Assembly: GCF_030503435.1 (NCBI RefSeq)
Contig: NZ_JAUKPO010000010.1
Span: forward strand, 124,001 to 188,000
Source of the DNA: Rhodocytophaga aerolata
Lineage (GTDB): Bacteria; Bacteroidota; Bacteroidia; Cytophagales; 172606-1
DNA: 64,000 nucleotides
Direction: 5' to 3'
Shown piece after piece: positions 34,922-43,925 of the stretch. A program made the translations under genes and the position numbers. Below the pieces are notes generated by a model. That model saw only the letters and a list, made by a program, of their open reading frames with translations, was not told the origin of the DNA and made no database searches. Numbering within the stretch: the stretch's first letter is position 1; every line of letters begins with the position of its first letter.

Positions 34922-35857
34922 ATGAATACTCTACTTGATGTCCGCACCCTTGAACCACGCTTCAAGCATCCATTCATTTTTAAGAACTTCGACCAGTTGT
35001 TGTATGGAGAAATCCTAACCCTGGTAAATGACCATGATCCTATTCCCTTATATTATCAGTTTGAGTCTGAGCGGACCGGCTCCTTTAATTGGGAGTATGA
35101 AGCCAAAGGGCCGGATATATGGAAAATAAAAATCACCAAAACGCAGCATACCAGCGAAACCGTAGGCGACATAGTACGCAAGAACCCCAAAGCAGCAGCC
35201 GTTTTCAAAAAATACAAAATTGATTTTTGCTGCAATGGCAACCGCTTGTTCGAAGAAGTTTGTGCCGAAGCCGGCCTGGTTCCAGCCGAGTTGAAGGAGG
35301 AAATCAGCCAGTCTACGGAAGAGGCCCCTGCTCAGGTGCATGCCGACAACTGGTCACTGAATTTCCTGATTGAGTATATCATTCAAAACCATCACAGCTA
35401 TGTACTAGGCGCTATTCCGAAACTGGAAGAGTCCCTTCTAAAAGTAGTAAAAGCACATGGGGTGAATCATCCGGAATTAGCGGCTATCGCAGGTCATTTT
35501 ACTTCCCTTGCCAGAGAGCTGATGCAGCATATGCAAAAAGAAGAACAGATATTATTTCCAGTGATCAAAGAGATGGTAGTTAACCAGAAGAAAGGAGTAA
35601 AAACAACAATTCCTTTCGGATCTGTCCGCAATCCTATACGGGTAATGGAAGATGAACATGCCGGAGCCGGGGAAGACATAGAAAGTATACGCCGCCTGAG
35701 CAACAACTTTACCCCACCCACCGACGCTTGTTTTTCTTACCGCCTGTTATATAAGCAGTTGGAGGAGTTTGAAGAAGACCTGCATCAGCATGTACACCTG
35801 GAAAATAATATCCTGTTCCCCAAAGCCATAGCCCTGGAAAGTACCTTTAATAGGTAA
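34922..35857 (+). CDS. DUF2249 + ScdA/RIC di-iron hemerythrin protein
   Basis: 311 residues from ATG 34922; the frame is open from a TTG at 34892. The order is a DUF2249-like N-domain (about 1-70, MNTLLDVRTLEPRFKHP), the ScdA_N/DUF542 domain (VGDIVRKNPKAAAVFKKYKIDFCCNG) and a hemerythrin domain with HHSYV, HGVNH, HMQKEEQILFP, DEHAGAGEDI and HVHLENNILFPKA. RIC (YtfE/ScdA) repairs iron-sulfur centres damaged by NO. It is first gene of the operon with norB, 40 bp upstream. Confidence 0.9.
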   Translation: MNTLLDVRTLEPRFKHPFIFKNFDQLLYGEILTLVNDHDPIPLYYQFESERTGSFNWEYEAKGPDIWKIKITKTQHTSETVGDIVRKNPKAAAVFKKYKIDFCCNGNRLFEEVCAEAGLVPAELKEEISQSTEEAPAQVHADNWSLNFLIEYIIQNHHSYVLGAIPKLEESLLKVVKAHGVNHPELAAIAGHFTSLARELMQHMQKEEQILFPVIKEMVVNQKKGVKTTIPFGSVRNPIRVMEDEHAGAGEDIESIRRLSNNFTPPTDACFSYRLLYKQLEEFEEDLHQHVHLENNILFPKAIALESTFNR

Positions 35858-35897
35858 TAAGCTGTTAGCTGATATCACCTGATAAATTCTATCACCT

Positions 35898-38207
35898 ATG
35901 AACAGATACAAAAAATTATGGATAGGCTTTATAGCCGTACTCGTGGGCTCATTTGCTGTCCTTGGCTACTATGGGTCTGAGATTTACCGGCAAGCCCCGC
36001 CCATTCCCGCACAAGTGATTACCACAAGTGGCAAGGTGCTGTTTACCGGACAAGACATAAAAGATGGCCAGAATGTATGGCAGTCTATCGGGGGACAGGA
36101 AATAGGTTCGGTATGGGGACACGGGGCCTATGTTGCACCTGACTGGACAGCCGATTGGTTGCACAAAGAAGCTACTTATATGCTCAACAAATGGGCAAAT
36201 GAGGCCAAAGGAAGTACGTTTGACAAACTGGATGAGGAAACACAGGCGATGCTGAAAGCCCGTTTGCAGAAAGAAATCAGGCAAAACACGTACGATCCGC
36301 AAACTGGTAACCTTACCATCTCAGCTCTGCGGGCAGAAGCCATAGCAGAGGTAAGCAAGCATTATACCGGCCTGTTTACCAATGATCCTGGTCTGGCGGA
36401 ATACCGCGACGCTTATGCCATTGCTATCAACACCATTAAAGATCCGGAGCGGATGCGCCAGATGAATACCTTCTTTTTCTGGGCAACTTGGGCCTGCGTT
36501 ACCAACCGGCCCGGCAGTACCATTAGCTACACTAACAACTGGCCGGCAGAAAAGCTGGTAGCCAACGAACCCACCAGCGACCTGATCATCTGGACTGGTT
36601 TCAGTGTAATTGTACTGCTGGCAGGCGTTGGGTTACTGGCCTATTATTATGCTTCTACTAAAGAAGAAGAACTAGACCATGCCGAGCTACCCAAAAAAGA
36701 TCCTTTGTTAGGCTTGCAACCTACGCCTTCCATGCGGGCTACTTTGAAGTACTTCTGGGTAGTAACTGCGCTAATTGTGGTACAGGTAATTTTAGGAGCC
36801 GTTACGGCACACTACGGCGTAGAAGGAGAAGCCTTTTATGGCATTCCGTTAGCCGAATGGCTGCCCTACTCCATATCCCGTACCTGGCACGTACAACTGG
36901 CCATTTTCTGGATTGCTACTTCCTGGCTGGCTACCGGCTTATTTATTGCTCCGGCCGTTTCGGGCTATGAACCAAAGTTCCAACGCATTGGGGTAAACTT
37001 CCTGTTCATTGCCCTGCTTATCATTGTGGTAGGGTCTCTGGCCGGGCAATGGTTTGGCGTGATGCAGAAACTGGGATTTGTAGAAAACTTCTGGCTGGGT
37101 CACCAGGGGTATGAGTATGTAGACATTGGCCGGTTCTGGCAAATTTTCCTGCTCATAGGGCTGTTTTTATGGTTATTCCTGATGGGCAGAGCCATATATC
37201 CGGCTTTCAAAAATCAGGCAGAAAACAGGCACCTGCTGGCTATGTTCCTCATCTCCTCTGTAGCCATTGCTTCTTTCTATGCAGCAGGCTTAATGTGGGG
37301 CCAGCAAACCAACCTGGCCATAGCTGAGTACTGGCGGTGGTGGGTAGTGCATCTGTGGGTTGAAGGCTTCTTTGAAGTATTTGCCACCGTCGTAATTGCC
37401 TTTCTGTTTGTGCGGATGGGACTGCTACGGACGAAAATTGCTACACCAACTGTGCTGTTCTCTACCATCATCTTCCTGTTTGGCGGTATTATCGGCACTT
37501 TCCACCATTTGTATTTCAGTGGTACGCCTACCTCTGTGCTGGCGCTTGGAGCAACCTTTAGTGCCCTGGAAGTAGTACCTTTAGTACTGATTGGGTTTGA
37601 AGCTTATCATAACCTGACATTAAGCCGGGCTACCGAATGGATAAAAGCTTACAAATGGCCTATCTACTGCTTCGTTGCCGTAGCTTTCTGGAACCTGGTG
37701 GGCGCCGGTATCTTTGGCTTCCTGATAAATCCACCTATTGCTTTATACTATATGCAGGGGTTAAACACGACACCTGTTCATGGACATACGGCTTTGTTTG
37801 GCGTATATGGCATACTAGGTATAGGCTTGATGCTGTTTGTACTCAAAGGATTGGCTGCCCGCAACGTGTGGCAAAACGGGGTTATTAGTTTCGCCTTCTG
37901 GTCTATCAATATCGGGCTTGCCCTGATGGTGCTTATCAGTGTACTACCTATAGGCTTGCTACAAACACTGGCCAGTGTAGAACATGGCTTGTGGTATGCC
38001 AGGTCAATGGAGTTTATGCAAACACCTACCATGGAGATACTCCGCTGGCTCCGCGTAATCGGCGATACCATTTTTGCAGCTGGCACGCTTGCTCTTGCCT
38101 GGTTTGTTATCGGCTTAAAAACAGGCTGGTCTCTGGAGCGGGAAACAGATATTTCTCCGGATAACTTCCCGAAAATCAAGCGAAGCCAGCAGTATAGTAA
38201 AGTTTAA
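35898..38207 (+). CDS. norB: Quinol-dependent nitric oxide reductase NorB/NorZ
   Basis: 769 residues. A single-chain qNOR of normal length: N-terminal segment (GGQEIGSVWGHGAYVAPDWTADWLH) resembling NorC but without CxxCH, then about fourteen helices. Heme and FeB ligands appear in SRTWHVQLAIFW, WWVVHLWVEGFFEVF (His and the conserved Glu), GTFHHLYF and PVHGHTALFGVYG. The reaction is 2 NO to N2O using quinol, feeding NosZ. It is co-transcribed with the RIC gene under a DNR-type promoter and ends at a hairpin. Confidence 0.96.
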   Translation: MNRYKKLWIGFIAVLVGSFAVLGYYGSEIYRQAPPIPAQVITTSGKVLFTGQDIKDGQNVWQSIGGQEIGSVWGHGAYVAPDWTADWLHKEATYMLNKWANEAKGSTFDKLDEETQAMLKARLQKEIRQNTYDPQTGNLTISALRAEAIAEVSKHYTGLFTNDPGLAEYRDAYAIAINTIKDPERMRQMNTFFFWATWACVTNRPGSTISYTNNWPAEKLVANEPTSDLIIWTGFSVIVLLAGVGLLAYYYASTKEEELDHAELPKKDPLLGLQPTPSMRATLKYFWVVTALIVVQVILGAVTAHYGVEGEAFYGIPLAEWLPYSISRTWHVQLAIFWIATSWLATGLFIAPAVSGYEPKFQRIGVNFLFIALLIIVVGSLAGQWFGVMQKLGFVENFWLGHQGYEYVDIGRFWQIFLLIGLFLWLFLMGRAIYPAFKNQAENRHLLAMFLISSVAIASFYAAGLMWGQQTNLAIAEYWRWWVVHLWVEGFFEVFATVVIAFLFVRMGLLRTKIATPTVLFSTIIFLFGGIIGTFHHLYFSGTPTSVLALGATFSALEVVPLVLIGFEAYHNLTLSRATEWIKAYKWPIYCFVAVAFWNLVGAGIFGFLINPPIALYYMQGLNTTPVHGHTALFGVYGILGIGLMLFVLKGLAARNVWQNGVISFAFWSINIGLALMVLISVLPIGLLQTLASVEHGLWYARSMEFMQTPTMEILRWLRVIGDTIFAAGTLALAWFVIGLKTGWSLERETDISPDNFPKIKRSQQYSKV

Positions 38208-38253
38208 CTATCCCTACTTATAAAGCTCTTCCATCCGATAGTCTAGTAGGTAT

Positions 38254-38300
38254 GGAAAACTCTCCTGCTATTTATTAATCAGTTTGCAGGAGGGTTTTCC
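38254..38300 (+). terminator. Hairpin terminator after norB
   Basis: GGAAAACTCTCCTGC (38254-38268) and GCAGGAGGGTTTTCC (38286-38300) pair over 15 bases with one wobble across a 17-nt loop. Confidence 0.7.
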
Positions 38301-38365
38301 CAAAGCAGAGCTGATTCTACCGGGTAATACATAAATAGTTCGCTAACCAAGTAAACAAACAAGTA

Positions 38366-38662
38366 TTGATCATTCAAGAAGTACTAACCAGGCTGGAAAC
38401 AGCTGAACATCCCGTAGCCTTAGCCTTGCATAAAGGAAAAGACTTTAGAGCCTTAATTATCGGAATGAAAAAAGGAATGGTGCTGAAAGAACATAAAGCT
38501 TCCGTTCCTTCCAAACTAACTGTACTAAGTGGACAGGTAACCTATGCGGAAGCTAAGCGGCAGGTAAAACTTTCTCAATATGAAACCTTAGATATTCCTG
38601 TGGAGGTTTTTCATGAAGTAGAAGCCCTACAAGACTCCCTGTGTTTATTGACTCAAGGCTAA
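38366..38662 (+). CDS. Small cupin-type protein
   Basis: 98 residues from TTG 38366; no in-frame ATG upstream before the stop. The pattern GMKKGMVLKEHKASVPSKLTVLSGQVTY and LDIPVEVFHEVEALQDS is a single cupin barrel with His in HKAS and VFHEVEA; the usual metal triad is incomplete. Similar proteins of unknown role occur near anaerobic respiration genes. It ends before a terminator at 38781. Confidence 0.65.
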   Translation: MIIQEVLTRLETAEHPVALALHKGKDFRALIIGMKKGMVLKEHKASVPSKLTVLSGQVTYAEAKRQVKLSQYETLDIPVEVFHEVEALQDSLCLLTQG

Positions 38663-38780
38663 CGAGACCACTCTAAATTCTATATCCCAATGTGGAAATC
38701 GTATACATATAAGCCTGATCGATAAGTTATTTTACTTAGCCAGGGTATGCAACGTCAATAAATAATTAACTCCTCTAGCC

Positions 38781-38816
38781 CTCTCACAGCCTAATGTTGT
38801 GAGAGAGTTTTTCTTT
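38781..38816 (+). terminator. Terminator downstream of the cupin gene
   Basis: CTCTCACA (38781-38788) and TGTGAGAG (38798-38805) form an 8-bp stem with a 9-nt loop, followed by a long T-rich run. Confidence 0.75.
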
Positions 38817-38929
38817 TTTATAGATCTGTTGGTGTTATTTTACTATTTCGATCTTACTGTAAATACCTATCCCCGGCTCAAAAAACTATTTTTAGTAGCC
38901 GGGGATAGGTATATATGAATGGAACTACC

Positions 38930-39577
38930 TCAGGCAGGCAAAATATAGAACAGCACCGCAAAAAAGTGGCAAATACTTCCGGCCAATACAAACAAATGCC
39001 AGATGGCATGATGAAAAGGCAGTTTCTCCCACAAATAAAATATAGTACCCAGGCTATAGGCTGCTCCGCCGGCCAGTAAAAAATACAAGCCGCCAGTTGG
39101 CACATGTTCTATCAGAGGTTTACCGGCAATAAGTATCATCCATCCCATCAGCAGGTATACAATGGTAGATACTACGTTAAAGCGGTTTACAAAGAATACC
39201 TTGAATAAAATTCCAGCCAATCCTAGTCCCCATACAATCCCAAACAGACTCCAGCCCCATCCACCACGCAGCAGGGTTAAAGTAAAGGGTGTATAGGTTC
39301 CGGCAATCAGCAGGTAGATGGCTGCATGGTCCATAATCTGGAAAACCTTTTTTACCCGCCGTCCTTGCAAACTATGGTAAAGTGTAGAAGCGGTGTAGAG
39401 CAATACCAGGCATGCCCCAAAAATAGAAAAGCTGACAATATGCCAAACATCTCCTTTTAGCGAAGCAAATACAATCAGAATAATCAGGCCGGCAATGCTT
39501 AACAGGGCGCCTATGCCATGGGTAATTGCATTGGCGATCTCTTCACCAAGGGATTGTTTATACGTTTCATTCTTCAT
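38930..39577 (-). CDS. Hemolysin III family (PAQR-like) membrane protein
   Basis: 215 residues and seven predicted helices. The zinc-binding pattern of the PAQR/hemolysin III family is visible: STLYHSL, MDHAAIYLLIAGTYTPF and HHAIWHLFVLAGSICHF. Members may be membrane hydrolases or receptors; bacterial function is largely unknown, and the hemolysin name is historical. A DNR-type palindrome with matching promoter geometry lies upstream, linking it to the nitrogen-oxide island despite the opposite strand. Confidence 0.85.
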   Translation of the reverse strand: MKNETYKQSLGEEIANAITHGIGALLSIAGLIILIVFASLKGDVWHIVSFSIFGACLVLLYTASTLYHSLQGRRVKKVFQIMDHAAIYLLIAGTYTPFTLTLLRGGWGWSLFGIVWGLGLAGILFKVFFVNRFNVVSTIVYLLMGWMILIAGKPLIEHVPTGGLYFLLAGGAAYSLGTIFYLWEKLPFHHAIWHLFVLAGSICHFFAVLFYILPA

Positions 39578-39955
39578 AAAATACTAGCGTTATAGTGTGT
39601 CTACTGATTTTAATAATATGTATCTACCTACTACTTCAACAGCGTAGAGCATAATTAATTCCGCGTAAAAGAAAGGAACAAGTATGGGTGGTCCTATGAT
39701 TTAAATCATATTTTGGCTGTGTGCCAATATATGGCCATAGAAGAGATGTAGGATATGTGTGTAAAAGGGTACAAAAAATACGTTTGTTCACTAAAAGTGC
39801 CAGGTATGTTTAATACGCTTACGACTACTATCAAAAATGTACACGCTTACCCAATAGTGTTATACCCTACAAAATGAGAAGTAGGCATACGTTTAGGCTT
39901 TTTATAGATCTTTGTTGCAGCCAGTATCATTCCTCTACCTAGTCAATAGTAGTAA
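39578..39955. other. Intergenic stretch carrying the hemolysin III promoter
   Basis: 378 bases without a gene, between the divergent hemolysin III promoter and the 3' end of the leftward FGE-like gene. It contains the DNR-type box at 39696 and otherwise no convincing structure. Confidence 0.6.
39696..39709. promoter_or_regulatory. DNR/FNR-type box upstream of hemolysin III
   Basis: ATGATTTAAATCAT, centre 39702.5, palindromic. On the minus strand TTCTTTTA (39673-39666) begins 29.5 bases away, close to the -7 consensus, so the leader before ATG 39577 would be about 85 bases. The plus-strand direction has no comparable octamer. Confidence 0.65.
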
Positions 39956-40669
39956 TTATTCAGGCTTATTTGGCAGATTGCAGGCTAGCCGGAAGCCAAG
40001 GTCATCTATTTTAAAGGAAACCGGGTGGCTACGCCTCCGGTTTGTTGCCAGACAGCCTCTTGGCTCGTCGAACCATCCACCGCCGCGGAAAATGCGGTAA
40101 GACCCGTATACCGGTTCATCATACACATCTGAACACCATTCCCATACATTTCCCAACATATCATACAAGCCCCAGGTATTGGGCTCTTTCATGCCAACCG
40201 GCTGTGTTGTTCCATCTGCATTTCCTTTGTACCAGGCAATCTTATCTAGTTCTCCGTATCTGGGTTCGGTACTACCTGCTTTACACGCATACTCCCACTC
40301 GGCTTCACTTGGGAGCCGGTAACCATTGGCGGTTGAATCAACCAGTAATTCGTTAGCCTGTGTGCTTGTATGATAACAAGGTTGTAAACCAGCGGCTGCG
40401 GAAAGTGTATTACAGAAATGGACGGCTTCTGTCCATGATATGGTTTCTACTGGCTTTTTATCTCCCTTGAAAGTACTGGGCTTTTCTCCGGTGAGGGCAA
40501 GGTATATATCCTGAGTCACTGGATACTTGGCAAGCAGAAAGGAATGTATTTCAACGGTCCACGTGTGCTTTTTTCTGTCGTCCCGCATACTAATTACACC
40601 TCCCGGTATTTCTACCATTTGTCCGTGTATGATTGAAAGGGCAGATAATAGGAACGGATCTTGATTCAT
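39956..40669 (-). CDS. Formylglycine-generating enzyme (SUMF1) family protein
   Basis: 237 residues from ATG 40669. VEIPGGVISMRDD, KHTWTVEIHSFLLAKYPVTQ, PVETISWTEAVHFCN, YRLPSEAEWEYACKAG, NTWGLYDMLGNVWEWCSD and RIFRGGGWFDEPRGC ... RRSHPVSFKIDDLGFRLA are the full SUMF1 motif series. True sulfatase-maturing FGE has paired active-site Cys; only isolated cysteines are seen here, so it may be one of the many non-FGE members (for example EgtB-like or unknown). No sulfatase gene is nearby. Short upstream TTG extension rejected. Confidence 0.85.
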   Translation of the reverse strand: MNQDPFLLSALSIIHGQMVEIPGGVISMRDDRKKHTWTVEIHSFLLAKYPVTQDIYLALTGEKPSTFKGDKKPVETISWTEAVHFCNTLSAAAGLQPCYHTSTQANELLVDSTANGYRLPSEAEWEYACKAGSTEPRYGELDKIAWYKGNADGTTQPVGMKEPNTWGLYDMLGNVWEWCSDVYDEPVYGSYRIFRGGGWFDEPRGCLATNRRRSHPVSFKIDDLGFRLACNLPNKPE

Positions 40670-40963
40670 CGGGCAGTATTTTTTGCAATGGTACGGCAAA
40701 TGTACAAATGTTCACGTGGAGCACCGAAAAATTATAAGAACGTAGAGCCAATTTGAGGGGTACTTCACCTGCTCATTCCTAAACACAGAATTTGCTAAAA
40801 GCAATGCCTGGCGTATTTGCCAGGTTTTTATCTTATCTGCACATACTGTGTGTCAAGGCTAAACGATGCGGTGAGGTATAGCAGTCGCTGGCTTAACGGG
40901 TGTTGGGCATATATATGTTTTCTGTGTTTTTATTTCTAGGTAATGCAGTTGTCCGAACGTATG

Positions 40964-41281
40964 TTACATCGAACCTTTGTTCCCACAGATCAATTTATTG
41001 TCCTTGTCATACACCAACACTTCAATCCAATCTAACTTTCGGGCGGATGCGTCAATTTCATCCAACAATTCATTGGTTACAGCAGCCTTGCAGTTTACTT
41101 GCAGATAGCCTGGATAGCAGGGTACTTGCTCAACAGTTAAAGTACCGGAATGTTGTGTATTTATCTTGTCAATAAAAGCTTTATGTCTCCCGTCTGGTTC
41201 TCCACATACTATTTTATTTACCCCATCACAGCAAGTAAGCAACAACAGAATTACCACATTCACCCCAATCTTGTTTTTCAT
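40964..41281 (-). CDS. Small putative lipoprotein, unknown
   Basis: 105 residues. N-terminal hydrophobic segment VVILLLLTCC with a possible lipobox Cys at 17-18, then a Cys-containing mature part (VCGEPDGRHK, VPCYPGYLQVNCKAAV, LICGNKG). The even cysteines suggest disulfides. No family recognised. It is monocistronic. Confidence 0.55.
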   Translation of the reverse strand: MKNKIGVNVVILLLLTCCDGVNKIVCGEPDGRHKAFIDKINTQHSGTLTVEQVPCYPGYLQVNCKAAVTNELLDEIDASARKLDWIEVLVYDKDNKLICGNKGSM

Positions 41282-41505
41282 TTGTTCCCGGTTATGTGCA
41301 ACGAATCAAAAGGACATCTGTATTTTTAGAATTTTACTGAATTAAAAATTCTCAATACCGTGGCTCCTGCTTTAATATTGTTTCCATATAAAGTCAATTT
41401 TAGTGTATTATCGACTTGTATAAACACACCAATTATTCTCTTTCCTTTTACCAGAATGTAAGTGTTTCTTTGTTGTTTCCACCAACGGACATACGGTTGC
41501 TGTAT

Positions 41506-41970
41506 TTACAGCAGGTGTTTCAATGAAAGGATATATCCTCCATGAAGGCCCTCGTGATAGAGCAGATAGTCAATTACTTCGTCAATGTTATTTACTTCAA
41601 ATCCATACACCTTTGGTATCATGACAGAAGGGGAATAGTTGTTAAACAGCTTCTTATCGTAATCTGCTTGTAGTTGATCAAGAGAAGTAATGAGTAACTC
41701 CTGTATATGTTGAATGTCTTGTTCGCCTATGTATCCTTCTGGTTTTGTACCAGGCATATAGGGGTAGAAATAGGTATCGTCAACGGTAATAGGCAGGCCC
41801 GCTCTAACATAACACAGATTTTGCTCAACACACAGCATATGTCCGAGATTCCAGATAATGTTATTAGCATATCCAGCCGGAATGGTATTTAGCTGCCCAG
41901 TTGATAATCCATCAAGTTGTTTAAGTAAAAAAATCCTTAGTTTTTTTACCTTCTCAATGTTTTTATTCAT
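41506..41970 (-). CDS. DinB-family four-helix protein
   Basis: 154 residues. Opening KVKKLRIFLLKQLDGLSTGQL, then IIWNLGHMLCVEQNL and the C-terminal YHEGLHGGYILSLKHLL supply the three-His metal site of DinB/YfiT-like proteins. Such enzymes include thiol-dependent transferases; the substrate is unknown. It is separate from its neighbours. Confidence 0.8.
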   Translation of the reverse strand: MNKNIEKVKKLRIFLLKQLDGLSTGQLNTIPAGYANNIIWNLGHMLCVEQNLCYVRAGLPITVDDTYFYPYMPGTKPEGYIGEQDIQHIQELLITSLDQLQADYDKKLFNNYSPSVMIPKVYGFEVNNIDEVIDYLLYHEGLHGGYILSLKHLL

Positions 41971-42033
41971 TATTTATCCAATGTTTTCAATCGAATGCCA
42001 CTCATGAAAAAATAACATAATAAGCATGCTAAT

Positions 42034-43131
42034 TTAAGTGATTTTGTGGCGAAGTAAGAATAAAGCTTTCGTGTCTTTTATGTGGCCAAACTCAAGGTAG
42101 CGGTAAGTAAAAGCACCCAGGCTAACTACAGCAAGCAGATATAACAGGTAATTTACCAGGAAGGGTAGCGGTAGCTGGAAAGAAGCAGTAAACAAATAAT
42201 GCCAGATATACAAACTGTAACACATCAGGCCGGCAACCTGCAGTACCCATGTCCGGAACAGGCGATTGAGCAGGGAATGTTCCTTTAAAGACAACACCAG
42301 TATTCCCGCAAAACCCAGCTGGATACAATTATTCAGTAAGGGCAACGAATACCAGGTATAGTTTCCCCGGATTGTGAAGTCCCAGCCGATAAATGCCGTT
42401 AATAGGAAAACTGCAGAAAGCAACGCTATACTTCCTACCTGTTTACCCGATAGTTTACTGAAATACGCCTGCTGGTAATACAAACGGACCATCAGCATCC
42501 CCACCAGGAAATCATCTAGCCGCCCCGGCAGGCTGTCGCGGAGAATGCTGATATTTACATTGGGGTTGGCAAAAAACATTCCGGCAATTCTGGTTAGTAA
42601 GGCAAGTGCCAGTCCTAGAATAAACACCTTTTTAAATCCATACCGACCGATCGCTACCACGATAAAGGGAAACAAGACACTAAACCATATTTCCACGGCT
42701 AGTGACCAGAGTACCGGATTAAGTGGAGGTAAGAGATGCTGCAAACTAAAGCCGGATAAAGCAAATAAAGCAATAAAAAAGGCATGTAACCTCTCTGCCG
42801 TTACAGGCCCCATCAGCAGCAAACACACCAGCAGATTAAAAGCAAATAAGGGATAGAGCCGCAGGAAACGGTGTTTATAAAATACCCAGATATCCCGACG
42901 TCTGTTAAACGAACGTTGACCGGTAAAATAAGGCCGGTATAAAACAAATCCGGAGAGCATAAAAAACAGGTTCACCCCCATCCACCCATGCCGGATAATC
43001 CAGTCGAATCCTGTCTGCTGAAGAATAACCGGAAAAAGAGAATGAAAATAAATAACCATCAGGGCGGCCAACCCGCGGAGCCCGTTGATGGCATCTATTT
43101 TAGCACTGGCAGATTGTACACCTGAAATCAT
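42034..43131 (-). CDS. Acyltransferase-3 family membrane protein
   Basis: 365 residues from ATG 43131. The motif NGLRGLAALMVIYFHSLFPV with the conserved His, followed by RHGWMGVNLFFMLSGFVLYRPYF, is the OafA/NodX-type acyltransferase signature. About ten helices follow. It transfers acetyl or other acyl groups to surface sugars. It ends 98 bases before the esterase gene's downstream flank and is probably a separate unit. Confidence 0.88.
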   Translation of the reverse strand: MISGVQSASAKIDAINGLRGLAALMVIYFHSLFPVILQQTGFDWIIRHGWMGVNLFFMLSGFVLYRPYFTGQRSFNRRRDIWVFYKHRFLRLYPLFAFNLLVCLLLMGPVTAERLHAFFIALFALSGFSLQHLLPPLNPVLWSLAVEIWFSVLFPFIVVAIGRYGFKKVFILGLALALLTRIAGMFFANPNVNISILRDSLPGRLDDFLVGMLMVRLYYQQAYFSKLSGKQVGSIALLSAVFLLTAFIGWDFTIRGNYTWYSLPLLNNCIQLGFAGILVLSLKEHSLLNRLFRTWVLQVAGLMCYSLYIWHYLFTASFQLPLPFLVNYLLYLLAVVSLGAFTYRYLEFGHIKDTKALFLLRHKIT

Positions 43132-43229
43132 GAACAGCTGACATATAATTTTTTTCAACTGCCAAGATATACATAGTTTGTTTAGCAAGGGGTATGCATA
43201 AACTAATCTTTGTGTGGAATACCGTGTCT

Positions 43230-43862
43230 TTATTCCGCTGATTGGATCAGTAACTGGGAAGCCATGTCTAGCTCTTCCTGCAGAATTGTATGCGGCCGTC
43301 CTTTATAGATTTTTTTTAGTACCCGGGCTCCTTTTTCTTCCAGAATACGGACGGTTTCTTCTACGCGGCTTACCGGCACGTGTGGGTCCGGATCTCCGGT
43401 GGTAATGATCACCGGGGTACCATCGAAGTTACCAGTATAGTTTGTTGTATTTACCTGTTGCCCGATAAGCCCGCCCGTGAAGATCAACAATCCGCCAAAC
43501 CGTTGTGCATGCCTGGCAGCGTATTCGGAAGTTAAACAAGCACCCTGCGAAAACCCCAGGAAATAAATACTGCGGCTGCTGATTCCCTGTTTTAGTATAT
43601 TTTCTACCAGTTCATGGATAAGGGCAAGGGCAGAATCCAGGGCAGGCTGATTTTGCGATTCGGGAGCCATAAAGCTGTAAGGATACCAGCTATGGTTGGT
43701 TGCCTGAGGGGCCAGTAACGTAAACTCCTCTACAGGCAGGTGTTCAGCCAACGACAAAATGCTTTCAGCCGTTGCCCCCCGTCCATGAATCATCAATAAG
43801 GCTTTACCGGTTTCTGCCAGGGGTTTGCCATACGTACGCAGTTGCTTAGTGTGTGTATACAT
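43230..43862 (-). CDS. Alpha/beta-hydrolase, phospholipase/carboxylesterase type (MhqD-like)
   Basis: 210 residues from ATG 43862; the open frame runs further to 43916. KALLMIHGRGATAESIL is the oxyanion region, FLGFSQGACLTSEYAA the nucleophile elbow with Ser, TTGDPDPHVPVSRVEE the Asp loop and KGRPHTI the catalytic His. In Bacillus MhqD, a homologue, this hydrolase is co-induced with a ring-cleaving dioxygenase in quinone defence. It directly follows such a gene here. Confidence 0.85.
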   Translation of the reverse strand: MYTHTKQLRTYGKPLAETGKALLMIHGRGATAESILSLAEHLPVEEFTLLAPQATNHSWYPYSFMAPESQNQPALDSALALIHELVENILKQGISSRSIYFLGFSQGACLTSEYAARHAQRFGGLLIFTGGLIGQQVNTTNYTGNFDGTPVIITTGDPDPHVPVSRVEETVRILEEKGARVLKKIYKGRPHTILQEELDMASQLLIQSAE

Positions 43863-43925
43863 ATAGGTTTGTACGTTAGAATGTACGTGTACTGGCAACT
43901 TGCATCGCCAGTACACAAAAATAAC

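Noticed and set aside
40807-40831. Small hairpin CCTGGC-N6-GCCAGG followed by T5 on the plus strand
   Set aside because: No plus-strand gene ends before it, so a terminator role cannot be supported.
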